A DNA stretch of 64,000 nt from CAWEYO01 sp963813315 (GTDB taxonomy: Bacteria > Pseudomonadota > Alphaproteobacteria > Rhizobiales > Rhizobiaceae), in assembly GCA_963813315.1 (NCBI GenBank), contig CAWEYO010000025.1, forward strand, positions 1 to 64,000, written 5' to 3'. The notes below the pieces were generated by a model, which did no database searches, was not told the origin of the DNA, and saw only the letters and a list, made by a program, of their open reading frames with translations. This document shows positions 56,593 through 64,000 of this stretch, in pieces. A program made the translations under genes and the position numbers. Each line of letters opens with the position of its first letter. Position 1 is the first letter of the stretch.

Positions 56593-56949
56593 TCAAACCT
56601 TTATCTTCACGAATGCGGTTGCTCAAACGGCACCTTACCGTTCAGCCTGCCGGGGGTGTTCGTGCCGGGAGTGGCTTCGTGCGGGTGGAGGGACTTTGAC
56701 GCCTGCAGCTACGGCCGCAAGGATACCAGTCCGTTCCTGGCCAAGGTGCACGATAAGTGTTTGTTTTTCCTGCTTCTTATCGTATCACCGAACGGTGGAA
56801 CGTCTCAACCCGTCACATTCGACACGCCTTTTGTCATACACTGCCCATATTTTCAACCATCTTCGCGATCCGTGGAGGCAGCATCGCGTGGTAATCCTTT
56901 TGCGCCGAACATTGACAGAACAATGACCGTGTGTGATTGCGGTGCGAAT
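56593..56949. other. Intergenic region between tig and tRNA-Leu
   Basis: 357 bp holding the divergent promoters of tig (minus) and tRNA-Leu (plus). No gene is supported. A tRNA-Leu promoter candidate is listed separately. Confidence 0.5.
56912..56940 (+). promoter_or_regulatory. Promoter candidate of tRNA-Leu
   Basis: TTGACA at 56912-56917, 17 bp, then GATTGC at 56935-56940. The -35 is perfect, the -10 weak. The tRNA 5' end is 10 bp further on. Confidence 0.5.
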
Positions 56950-57034
56950 GCGGGTGTGGTGGAACTGGCAGACACACTTGGTTTAGGTCCAAGCGCCTTA
57001 CGGCATGGGGGTTCAAATCCCTCCACCCGCACCA
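56950..57034 (+). tRNA. tRNA-Leu (anticodon TAG), CCA encoded
   Basis: Acceptor GCGGGTG pairs with CACCCGC; the anticodon arm is CTTGGTTTAGGTCCAAG with TAG; a long variable arm (CGCCTTACGGCATG region) and T-arm GGGGGTTCAAATCCCTC follow, ending A-CCA. The class II shape and length of 85 nt fit Leu. Confidence 0.95.
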
Positions 57035-57162
57035 GCCAAGCGGGCCGCTTATAAAATCCGTGGCTTCCAGCGACCCTTGCCGACGGGCCATCCAAAGCCT
57101 GACGGCGCCCCATTTTTCCATTTCTGCCTTCTTTGCGACGCACCCGTTAAAATCGATTAATG

Positions 57163-57184
57163 TTGCATTGCACAATTTGCATTG
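57163..57184. promoter_or_regulatory. Direct repeat TTGCATTG upstream of DUF1127 genes
   Basis: Two copies of TTGCATTG at 57163-57170 and 57177-57184, 14 bp apart, in an AT-rich region 104 bp before the first DUF1127 start. Brucella DUF1127 genes are controlled by the LysR regulator VtlR, so a regulator site is plausible but not shown. Confidence 0.35.
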
Positions 57185-57287
57185 CTGCTATGCGTCATTG
57201 GAGCTTTTAAAACGAATTAGCACCACCTATTTTCGTTTCATCCAATACGGACAAGAAAAACGAACAAAATACGAAACGAGAAATATC

Positions 57288-57428
57288 ATGAACCTGATCC
57301 GCAATTACCGCAACTGGCGCCGCTACCGTGAAACGGTTTCCGAGCTGAGCCGCCTGACAAACCGCGAATTGACTGATCTCGGAATCAGCCGTGGCGAAAT
57401 TGCAGCTGTCGCCCGCAGAGCAATCTAA
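57288..57428 (+). CDS. DUF1127 small protein 1
   Basis: 46 residues: MNLIRNYRNWRRYRETVSEL then SRLTNRELTDLGISRGEIAA. The DUF1127 pattern is a basic helix followed by LTNRELTDLGISRGEI. In other Alphaproteobacteria such proteins bind RNA or affect stress and phosphate responses. An almost identical gene follows 15 bp later, so this is a tandem duplication. Start is ATG 57288, with a weak ribosome site. Confidence 0.88.
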   Translation: MNLIRNYRNWRRYRETVSELSRLTNRELTDLGISRGEIAAVARRAI

Positions 57429-57443
57429 GAAGGGACCAAAACG

Positions 57444-57581
57444 ATGAACCTGATCCGCAATTACCGCAACTGGCGCCGCTACCGTGAAACGGTGAGCGAG
57501 CTGGGCCGCCTGTCGAACCGCGAACTGGGCGATCTCGGCATTACCCGCAGCGACATTCCTTTTGTGGCCCGCAAGGCCTAA
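57444..57581 (+). CDS. DUF1127 small protein 2 (tandem paralog)
   Basis: 45 residues, sharing the first 20 with its neighbour (MNLIRNYRNWRRYRETVSEL), then GRLSNRELGDLGITRSDIPF and ARKA. Ribosome site AAGGGA at 57429-57435 precedes the ATG. The two genes are nearly identical for their first 60 bases, including synonymous positions, so the duplication is recent or maintained by conversion. Likely one transcript, ending at the terminator at 57662. Confidence 0.85.
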   Translation: MNLIRNYRNWRRYRETVSELGRLSNRELGDLGITRSDIPFVARKA

Positions 57582-57661
57582 CAGATTTCGCCAGGATCGA
57601 TCTCCTCCCCGGTCCTGACGAATATGGTCAGCTTTCACCTCCTCCCGATCGCTGACCGCCA

Positions 57662-57710
57662 AAACGGCACCCGCCGGATCTCCTCCCTCGGCGGGTGTCC
57701 GTTGTTTTTG
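57662..57710 (+). terminator. Rho-independent terminator after DUF1127 genes
   Basis: AACGGCACCCGCCG pairs with CGGCGGGTGTCCGTT (one bulge), followed by GTTTTTG. The loop is ATCTCCTCCCT. A strong hairpin with a T5 tract. Confidence 0.8.
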
Positions 57711-57754
57711 CGACCTACTAAAATTGTTGCGCGGCAAGCCGCCAACAGCGCCCC

Positions 57755-58384
57755 TCAGAACCCCGACCTGCGTTCCGCCTCCGTGAGCTCACCGCTCGCC
57801 AGGAAGCCGCGCGGCAGCCAAGCGCTGAGAGGCAGGATATCGGGCGCGCCGCCCATCGGGGCATACCAGGAATCAACCACCCATTTCACGCCGCTCTCAT
57901 CGCGAACTACCGCTGTCGAGTGCGGATAGCGTCCATCGACCAGGAAACCACGCGACGCGTTCGCGGCCACTTCGTGGTGCCTGAGAAGGTTGTGCCTTTC
58001 GAGATATTTGAGGAGCGTGTGCGTGTTGGTCGATTCGTCGATGCAATCCATCTGGCCCCGCACGCCTGACGCGCCGAACTCGGATTTCCGTTGATCGACG
58101 GCGCCTGTTACCTCACGGGTGCGATCCTCGAAGTAACTCACCGCCCTGGAAATTGCCGAGCGCTCCGCCGCCGGCGACTCGCTGCCCGCCGCCATGATGG
58201 TCGCGAACTGGCTCTCGTCAGCCGCTGCAAGCCGCAGCCTCGATCGAAACTTGCACCCGTAGCCGTGGCAAATTTCCAACTCCTCCCTCGCGCTTGTTGA
58301 AGCGGCGCGCATGTCGGTCGTGCAACTGGCGGCGACGAGTGAGCCAGCCACGATGAACATGCAGGGGAGCAAATCGAACCGCAT
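57755..58384 (-). CDS. Hypothetical lipoprotein
   Basis: 209 residues. N-terminal MRFDLLPCMFIVAGSLVAAS then Cys gives a signal peptide with a possible lipobox (AASC), so it may be a lipoprotein. The mature part has pairs of Cys (ICHGYGCKFRSRLRL), HTLLKYLERHNLLRHHEVAA and the segment DGRYPHSTAVVRDESGVKWV, which ends in DSWYAPMGGAPDILPL. I recognise no named family, though similar proteins are common in Phyllobacteriaceae. Divergent from trmFO. Confidence 0.75.
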   Translation of the reverse strand: MRFDLLPCMFIVAGSLVAASCTTDMRAASTSAREELEICHGYGCKFRSRLRLAAADESQFATIMAAGSESPAAERSAISRAVSYFEDRTREVTGAVDQRKSEFGASGVRGQMDCIDESTNTHTLLKYLERHNLLRHHEVAANASRGFLVDGRYPHSTAVVRDESGVKWVVDSWYAPMGGAPDILPLSAWLPRGFLASGELTEAERRSGF

Positions 58385-58505
58385 GGCTGAATGACTACAT
58401 GCGGTCGCGCGTCGCGGCAATGAGGTGGCGCTGGTTGCCGTGAAAAGAGGCCGCTGCCGGGAGCGTCGAGTTGCTTTCCCGCTCCTGTCAAACTATTTGA
58501 ACGGC

Positions 58506-59915
58506 ATGACAACAAAGCCCATTCATGTCATCGGCGGCGGTCTCGCCGGCTCCGAAGCCGCGTGGCAGGCAGCCGAGGCCGGCGTGCCGGTCGTCCTGCA
58601 CGAGATGCGCCCCGTGCGTGGCACTGATGCCCACAGGACGGATGGGCTCGCGGAACTGGTCTGTTCCAATTCATTTCGCTCCGACGACGCCGAGACCAAT
58701 GCCGTAGGGCTGCTGCATGCCGAAATGCGGCTTGCCGGATCGCTGATCATGGCGGCAGGCGATGCGCATCAGGTTCCTGCGGGAGGGGCGTTGGCTGTGG
58801 ACCGCGATGACTTTTCGGCCGCGGTAACCACGATGCTGGAGGCGCATCCACTCGTGACGATCGTCCGCGAAGAAGTGACGGGCCTGCCCTCGGGCGAATG
58901 GGATCAGGTCATCGTTTCGACCGGACCACTCACCGCGCCCTCGCTCGCCGACGCGATCGCCGGAGCGACGGGCACGGGCGCGCTCGCCTTCTTCGACGCG
59001 ATCGCACCGATCGTGCATTTCGATACGATCGACCTGAATGTCTGCTGGTTCCAGTCCCGATACGACAAGGTCGGTCCGGGCGGCACCGGCAAGGACTACA
59101 TCAATTGCCCGATGGACAAGGGACAGTACGAGACGTTTGTCCAGGCGCTGCTGGATGGCGCCAAGACCGAGTTCAAGCAGTGGGAAGGCACACCCTATTT
59201 CGACGGCTGCCTGCCGATCGAAGTGATGGCCGAGCGCGGCCCCGAAACATTGCGGCATGGCCCAATGAAGCCGATGGGCCTCACCAACATGCACAATCCG
59301 ACAGTCAAGCCTTACGCTGTCGTGCAACTTCGCCAGGACAACGCACTTGGCACGCTTTTCAATATGGTGGGATTCCAGACCAAGCTCAAACATGCCGAAC
59401 AAGTTCGCATATTTCGTACCATCCCCGGACTTGCGAATGCGGAGTTTGCGCGCCTCGGTGGACTGCACCGCAATACGTATATCAACTCTCCGACCTTGCT
59501 CGATCCGTCACTGCAACTGAAGGTTCGCTCCGGCTTACGCTTTGCCGGGCAAATCACCGGCTGCGAGGGCTATGTCGAATTGGCGGCGATCGGCCTTCTT
59601 GCGGGACGCTTCGCGGCGGCCGAGCGGCTTGGCCGCCCGCTGTCGCTGCCCCCGGTCACGACCGCTTTCGGCGCCCTGCTCAATCACATCACTGGCGGCC
59701 ATATCACCGCCCATGATGAGCCTGGCACGCGCTCCTTCCAGCCTATGAACATCAATTTCGGCCTGTTTCCGCCGGTCGAGGCGCCGAGAGCTGAAGGGAA
59801 GCGGCTGCGAGGCAAGGAGAAGTCGGTCGCGAAAAAACAGGCGATGACCGCTCGTGCGCTCGCCGAATGCAGGACCTGGCTTGGTCTGCCGTCCGCTTCC
59901 GCGGCGGCCGCCTGA
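58506..59915 (+). CDS. trmFO: Methylenetetrahydrofolate-tRNA-(uracil-5-)-methyltransferase TrmFO
   Basis: 469-residue FAD/folate-dependent enzyme that makes m5U54 in tRNA T-loops. FAD motif IHVIGGGLAGSEAAWQAAEA, catalytic Cys in LAELVCSNSFRSDDAETNAV, the second Cys in GKDYINCPMDKGQYE, and the C-terminal GYVELAAIGLLAGRFAAAER plus FQPMNINFGLFPP. Full length. ATG 58506 gives the family N-terminus. A normal core gene with no partner in the window. Confidence 0.95.
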   Translation: MTTKPIHVIGGGLAGSEAAWQAAEAGVPVVLHEMRPVRGTDAHRTDGLAELVCSNSFRSDDAETNAVGLLHAEMRLAGSLIMAAGDAHQVPAGGALAVDRDDFSAAVTTMLEAHPLVTIVREEVTGLPSGEWDQVIVSTGPLTAPSLADAIAGATGTGALAFFDAIAPIVHFDTIDLNVCWFQSRYDKVGPGGTGKDYINCPMDKGQYETFVQALLDGAKTEFKQWEGTPYFDGCLPIEVMAERGPETLRHGPMKPMGLTNMHNPTVKPYAVVQLRQDNALGTLFNMVGFQTKLKHAEQVRIFRTIPGLANAEFARLGGLHRNTYINSPTLLDPSLQLKVRSGLRFAGQITGCEGYVELAAIGLLAGRFAAAERLGRPLSLPPVTTAFGALLNHITGGHITAHDEPGTRSFQPMNINFGLFPPVEAPRAEGKRLRGKEKSVAKKQAMTARALAECRTWLGLPSASAAAA

Positions 59916-59975
59916 CAGAACGATGAGCGGTGTCCTTCGGCATCGAGAGCAGAGCGGGGAGCTTCAGTCCGTGTC

Positions 59976-60815
59976 CTAGCGCCAACCCCTTGTGGCACGG
60001 CGAAGCATCAGCAGGTGCTTTCGCCAGACAGGGATATCGGCAGTCCGGCGCAGCGTGCCGGCCGGATCATTCTCGATCGTCCTGAGATAGGTGCCGGTCA
60101 GCGCGAGAGGCAGGAAAGCCGGACGCAGAGCTTGCGGCAGGGCTCGCGCGCCCACTTCGAAAGTCATGAGATGTTCTCTTGCAAGAGCCGCCATTGCGGC
60201 AACCGCACGAGCGGCGCTGGCGCCGCCTTCGCCCGCGAGAAACTCCGTCGGCGATGTTCCGGCCGCGGCAAGGATGTCCTTCGGCACATAGCACTGGCCG
60301 CGCGCCCGGTGGATCGGAACAAGGCGCAGCATTCCGGTGATCGCCTGAGCGCAGCCGGCATGCCCGGCCAGCGCGGCGAATTGGGACGAAGCCTCCCGAT
60401 CCAGGATCAGCGAAGCCAGTTGGATCAACGCCGACGCGGTCTCGCCGCAATAGCCTTCGAGATCATTGCGAGATGGCATGGGGTCGTCGTAAAGGTCGAA
60501 AATCCGGGCATCGAGATAATCCCGGAAGGTTGTGAGCGGGAGAGCATGTTCGCGGATCGCTGCCAGCAGCGCGCTGGCGACCGGGTGGCCCTCGGCGGCC
60601 GCACGCCCCTCGAGCACGTCGCGCCACCATTGCAGCCGCACCTCGCCAGGCAGCGGCTCGCGGATGCGGTCGCGGATGGCCGCAATCTCGGCATTGAAGG
60701 AATAGAGCGCGAAAAGGCTCGCGCGCTTCGCTTCCGGCGCATAGAGCGCCGCGAGATAGCGGTCCCGGTCGGCCGCGCGCAACGCGTCCACCACATGATC
60801 GGCGGGGTGCCTCAC
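59976..60815 (-). CDS. Squalene/phytoene synthase family protein (NDUFAF6-like)
   Basis: 279 residues with the SQS/PSY fold: ALYAPEAKRASLFALYSFNA, LYDDPMPSRNDLEGYCGETA and CAQAITGMLRLVPIHRARGQ. The Asp-rich DxxxD metal sites of true synthases are not both present, as in the NDUFAF6 (complex I assembly) branch. GTG 60815 is chosen because it lies one base after the stop of the upstream gene (TGACGTG). It is last in the yajC-secDF string. Confidence 0.85.
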   Translation of the reverse strand: MRHPADHVVDALRAADRDRYLAALYAPEAKRASLFALYSFNAEIAAIRDRIREPLPGEVRLQWWRDVLEGRAAAEGHPVASALLAAIREHALPLTTFRDYLDARIFDLYDDPMPSRNDLEGYCGETASALIQLASLILDREASSQFAALAGHAGCAQAITGMLRLVPIHRARGQCYVPKDILAAAGTSPTEFLAGEGGASAARAVAAMAALAREHLMTFEVGARALPQALRPAFLPLALTGTYLRTIENDPAGTLRRTADIPVWRKHLLMLRRATRGWR

Positions 60816-60816
60816 G

Positions 60817-61206
60817 TCAATCCACGGCAATCAGCGCCGCCGCAACCGAGCGGTCTTCCGCCAAGAGCACGTTGTATGTCCTCACCGCTGCGCCCGTCGC
60901 CATCGGATCGGCCGAAATCCGCGCCTCCTTGAGTACGGTGCGCAGGGCAGCCGGAAGCGGCCTCAAATCTCGGCCAGTCCCCACCAGGAGGATATCCACG
61001 CTGTTCGCTTCAGCGAAAAGCCTGGAAAAATCACCGGCATCGAGCGCGCTTTCGTCTCCCGGCTCCCAGCTATAGATCCCGGACGGAAGGCAAAGGATCG
61101 AACCGCGATGCGACATGTCCGCGAAGCGGAATCCGCCGTTGCCATAGGCTTCGATTGGCGGACGGCCGGGAAAATGCGCCTCGCGGACCACAATCCCGCG
61201 AACCAT
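60817..61206 (-). CDS. Mth938/DUF498 family protein (NDUFAF3-like)
   Basis: 129 residues. The DUF498/Mth938 fold is shown by IEAYGNGGFRFADMSHRGSI, SIYSWEP-like LPSGIYSWEPGDESALDAGD, and DILLVGTGRDLRPLPAALRT. The human relative NDUFAF3 helps assemble complex I. It follows secDF by 4 bp and is coupled to the NDUFAF6-like gene. Bacterial function is unknown; no complex I genes are in the window. Confidence 0.88.
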   Translation of the reverse strand: MVRGIVVREAHFPGRPPIEAYGNGGFRFADMSHRGSILCLPSGIYSWEPGDESALDAGDFSRLFAEANSVDILLVGTGRDLRPLPAALRTVLKEARISADPMATGAAVRTYNVLLAEDRSVAAALIAVD

Positions 61207-61210
61207 GACA

Positions 61211-63769
61211 TCAAGACTTCGACGGCTGCACGGAAGACGGGACGGCGCCCTTGTCCTCGGCCTCGAAAGTCTCCGGGCGAAGCCGGAACAGGATCAGCAG
61301 CGGTCCGGCCACGAAGATCGAGGAATAGGTGCCGACCAGAATGCCGAAAATCATGGAGAACGTGAACGACCGGATGACCTCGCCGCCGAAAAGGTAGAGA
61401 GCGAGCAGGGCAAGAAGCGTCGTCACCCCGGTAAGCACCGTCCGCGACAGGGTCTGGTTCATCGACAGGTCGAGCAACTCCTCGATCGGCATCTTCTTGT
61501 AACGCCTCAGATTCTCCCGCACGCGGTCATAGACCACGACCGTGTCGTTGATCGAGTAGCCGACGACGGTCAGGATGGCCGCGATGCTGGTCAGGTTGAA
61601 TTCCAATCCTGACACGACATAGAGGCCGACCATCATCGTGACGTCATGGATAGTCGCTATGACCGCGCCCAATCCGAACTGCCATTCGAACCGGAACCAG
61701 ATGTAGATCAGCATCGCCACGAGCGACGCGAGAACGCCCATCGTGCCATAGAAGGCGAGCTCCGAGGAAACCGTCGGACCGACCAATTCCACCTTTCGGA
61801 AATTGTAGTCGCCTTCCAGCTCCGACCTGACCTTTTCCACGACGCTCTGCTCTGCATTGTCGCCGGCGCCCTGGCCTTCGATGCGGATGAGCAGGTCACG
61901 ATCCGAGCCGAATTCCTGCACCTGGACGTCGCCTAGGTTCAATTCGCTCAGCCTGGCGCGTACGCCGCCAGGATCGGCAGCGTCTCCCTTGGCCTGTACC
62001 TCGATGCTCGAGCCGCCGCGGAAGTCGATGCCGTAGTTCATCTCCATCGAGAAGAACAGGGCCATCGAGGCGATGGATGCGGCTGCTGAAAGGGTGAACG
62101 CATATCTGCGCCACGACATGAACGGTATCTTCGTGTCGTCCGGCACAAAGCGAACAAGTCCGTTCGGCAGTTCCTTTGGTTTCACGCGCCTCAGCCATAG
62201 CGCGATCATCCACCGTGTCAGGGTGAAGGCGGTGAAGACGGTCGTCACGATACCGATTGCAAGCGTCACCGCGAATCCGCGAACCGGTCCCGACCCGAGA
62301 TAGAAAAGGATGACGGCGGCAATAAACGTTGTGAAATTGGCGTCGATGATAGTTGCCAGCGCCCGCGAGAAGCCCGAATCCAGCGACTGCACAAGCGACC
62401 GGCCCAGCCGCCGCTCTTCCCGCACGCGCTCGTAAATGATGACGTTGGAGTCAACCGCCATGCCGACCGTCAACACGATACCAGCGATGCCGGGCATCGT
62501 CAGCGTTGCGCCGAGCACAGAAAGGATGCCAATGATCAGCGCGACGTTGGCCGCGAGCGCGAGGTTGGCGATCAGGCCGAGCGATCCGTAAGCCACGAGC
62601 ATAAAGCTCACGACAAGAATGCCGGCAATGATCGAAGCGAACTTACCGGCTTCGATCGAGTCCGCCCCAAGGCTCGGGCCGACTGTCCGTTCCTCGACGA
62701 TCGTCAGATCGGCCGGCAGCGCCCCGGCGCGCAGCAGCACGGCCAGATCGTTGGCGCTGTCTGCCGTGAAGTTTCCGGAGATTTGCCCCGTGCCCCCGAG
62801 GATCGGCTCGCGGATTTGGGGTGCGGAAATGACCTGGTTGTCGAGGATGATGGCGAAGAGCTTGCCGACATTCTGCTGCGTTGCCTGGCCGAAGCGTTGC
62901 GCACCCTTGGCGTCGAACCGGAAGGAAACCACCGGTTCGCTCGTGCGCTGGTCGAAAGTGGCCTGCGCGTCGACAAGGTTTTCGCCTGAGACGATGACCC
63001 TGTTCTCGATGAGATGGGGCACCGGCGGATCGTCCGTAGAATAGAGAACCGTCGAGCCCGCCGGCGGGCGTCCCTCGATGGCCTCCTGTACGGGCACGGT
63101 CTGATCGACCATCTGGAACGTCAGCTTGGCCGTCTGGCCAAGGATGTCCTTCAGGCGCTGCGGATCCTGGAGACCGGGCACCTGGACGAGGATGCGGTCG
63201 ACGCCCTGGCGCTGGATGATCGGTTCGGTCGTGCCGAGTTCGTTGACGCGGCGGCCGATCACCTCGATCGACTGGGTGACGGCCGAGCTGGTACGGTAGT
63301 TGATGCCGTTTTCCGTAAGGGTAAAGCGTAACAGGCCGGGCTCCGGCTCGTCGAGCGACAGCTCACTGATGGCGCCTGCGCCGAACACGCCGGATGACAC
63401 CGGCTGCGTCAGCGATTGGAGAGCGGTCTTCGCCTTGTCGACTTCGTTGGCTTCGCGAATGCGCACCTGCACCGAGCGACCCGTCCCGGAGAGCCCGGTA
63501 TAGCCGATCTTGGCGTCGCGCAGCATGGTGCGAATATCGTCCCGCGTCGCCTGGAGCCGCTCGCCGATCAGGTCCTGCCGGTCAACCTGCAGCAGGATAT
63601 GCGATCCCCCTTGCAGGTCGAGACCGAGCGTCATGACCTTCTTGGGGGCCCAGCTCGGCAGCGCATCCAGCACCGACTGAGGCAGCATGTTCGGCACAGT
63701 GAACAGAATGCCGAACCCGACGATCAGCCAGATCGAGAGTGTCTTCCACGGCGAAAAGTAAAGCATCAT
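61211..63769 (-). CDS. secDF: SecD-SecF fusion, protein translocase subunit
   Basis: 852 residues. SecD part (about 1-530): GLDLQGGSHILLQVDRQDLI, the P1 domain, then the six-helix RND block with GIVLTVGMAVDSNVIIYERV. SecF part (about 560-852): MNYGIDFRGGSSIEVQAKG and ILTVVGYSINDTVVVYDRVR, with the Asp/Arg residues of proton coupling in the RND block. Uses the proton gradient to draw proteins out of the SecYEG channel. The fused form is normal in rhizobia. yajC lies just upstream. Confidence 0.95.
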   Translation of the reverse strand: MMLYFSPWKTLSIWLIVGFGILFTVPNMLPQSVLDALPSWAPKKVMTLGLDLQGGSHILLQVDRQDLIGERLQATRDDIRTMLRDAKIGYTGLSGTGRSVQVRIREANEVDKAKTALQSLTQPVSSGVFGAGAISELSLDEPEPGLLRFTLTENGINYRTSSAVTQSIEVIGRRVNELGTTEPIIQRQGVDRILVQVPGLQDPQRLKDILGQTAKLTFQMVDQTVPVQEAIEGRPPAGSTVLYSTDDPPVPHLIENRVIVSGENLVDAQATFDQRTSEPVVSFRFDAKGAQRFGQATQQNVGKLFAIILDNQVISAPQIREPILGGTGQISGNFTADSANDLAVLLRAGALPADLTIVEERTVGPSLGADSIEAGKFASIIAGILVVSFMLVAYGSLGLIANLALAANVALIIGILSVLGATLTMPGIAGIVLTVGMAVDSNVIIYERVREERRLGRSLVQSLDSGFSRALATIIDANFTTFIAAVILFYLGSGPVRGFAVTLAIGIVTTVFTAFTLTRWMIALWLRRVKPKELPNGLVRFVPDDTKIPFMSWRRYAFTLSAAASIASMALFFSMEMNYGIDFRGGSSIEVQAKGDAADPGGVRARLSELNLGDVQVQEFGSDRDLLIRIEGQGAGDNAEQSVVEKVRSELEGDYNFRKVELVGPTVSSELAFYGTMGVLASLVAMLIYIWFRFEWQFGLGAVIATIHDVTMMVGLYVVSGLEFNLTSIAAILTVVGYSINDTVVVYDRVRENLRRYKKMPIEELLDLSMNQTLSRTVLTGVTTLLALLALYLFGGEVIRSFTFSMIFGILVGTYSSIFVAGPLLILFRLRPETFEAEDKGAVPSSVQPSKS

Positions 63770-63814
63770 ACCTCGTCAGTTAGGCGAACCGGTTCCGTTC
63801 TGCCTCGAATGCGG

Positions 63815-64000
63815 TTATTTCTTGGCGTTCTGGTTAGCGACTGGCTCGCCTTTCACGCGCACGTCGCTGATCGTGGCACGCAGCGCGGTCACCTTCATCC
63901 CGCCGAGATCGACCTCGAGCTCATTGTCGTCGATCACCCTGGTGACCTTGCCGACCAGACCGCCGCCGGTAACCACGGTATCGCCGCGACGGATCGCGGC
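63815..64000 (-). CDS. yajC: Preprotein translocase subunit YajC, C-terminal part
   Basis: The last 61 codons are in the window; the start lies beyond its end. IRRGDTVVTGGGLVGKVTRV is the YajC signature, followed by IDDNELEVDLGGMKVTALRA and a tail ending NQNAKK. YajC associates with SecDF at the SecYEG translocon. Stop is at 63815-63817, 45 bp before secDF, the usual order. Confidence 0.93.
   Translation of the reverse strand, partial: AAIRRGDTVVTGGGLVGKVTRVIDDNELEVDLGGMKVTALRATISDVRVKGEPVANQNAKK

Overview
The window is high-GC DNA from an alphaproteobacterium of the Hyphomicrobiales, most like Mesorhizobium/Phyllobacteriaceae. Supporting signs are a complete glycerol operon in the rhizobial order glpR-D-S-T-P-Q-U-V-K, an IalB-family protein, tandem DUF1127 genes, an Anbu proteasome-like operon, a fused SecDF next to YajC, and a direct-repeat LexA box of the alphaproteobacterial type (GTTC-N7-GTTC). 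Assignment to genus is inference.

Layout. 1-8.8 kb: a sugar operon of two family-4 glycosidases around a peptide-type ABC importer (solute-binding protein, two permeases, fused double ATPase), resembling rhizobial alpha-galactoside uptake loci; nearly every gene carries single-base frameshifts. 8.87-11.8 kb: an IS1182-family element split by an IS110/IS1111-type element. 12-15 kb: a cyclase remnant, a dispersed repeat, a tautomerase and a histidine phosphatase. 15.1-21.5 kb: a branched-chain-type ABC importer (livJHMGF-like) with a hydantoin racemase and a GntR/FCD regulator; a palindrome TTGTATACAA lies upstream. 21.5-26.5 kb: gene debris with a few small intact genes, a LexA box and a DNA ligase fragment. 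26.5-28.6 kb: a UvrD/Rep-like helicase.

28.6-36.1 kb looks like a decayed integrated element: a serine recombinase, small genes, a 29-bp inverted repeat that could be an origin, a broken Prim-Pol/DUF3987 replication gene, an AlpA-like regulator with paired direct repeats, and a tRNA-Lys at the edge. 36.3-46.3 kb: the glycerol regulon (kinase, ABC importer, dehydrogenase, repressor) with GlpR-like operators. 46.5-50.6 kb: ATP-grasp, alpha-E, transglutaminase and Anbu.

50.9-64 kb is mostly core genome: a DUF4864 protein, IalB, a YejA-like binding protein behind two strong hairpins, a 133-bp MITE, a VasI-like secreted protein, trigger factor, tRNA-Leu, two DUF1127 genes, trmFO, a pair related to complex I assembly factors NDUFAF6 and NDUFAF3, secDF and the end of yajC.

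The least routine signals are the asymmetric ATPase pairs in both intact ABC importers (GlpS/GlpT and LivG/LivF), the possible origin beside the Prim-Pol gene, and the two adjacent hairpins before the yejA-like gene. Single-base frameshifts pile up in accessory regions; whether they are real or sequencing errors cannot be decided from sequence alone.
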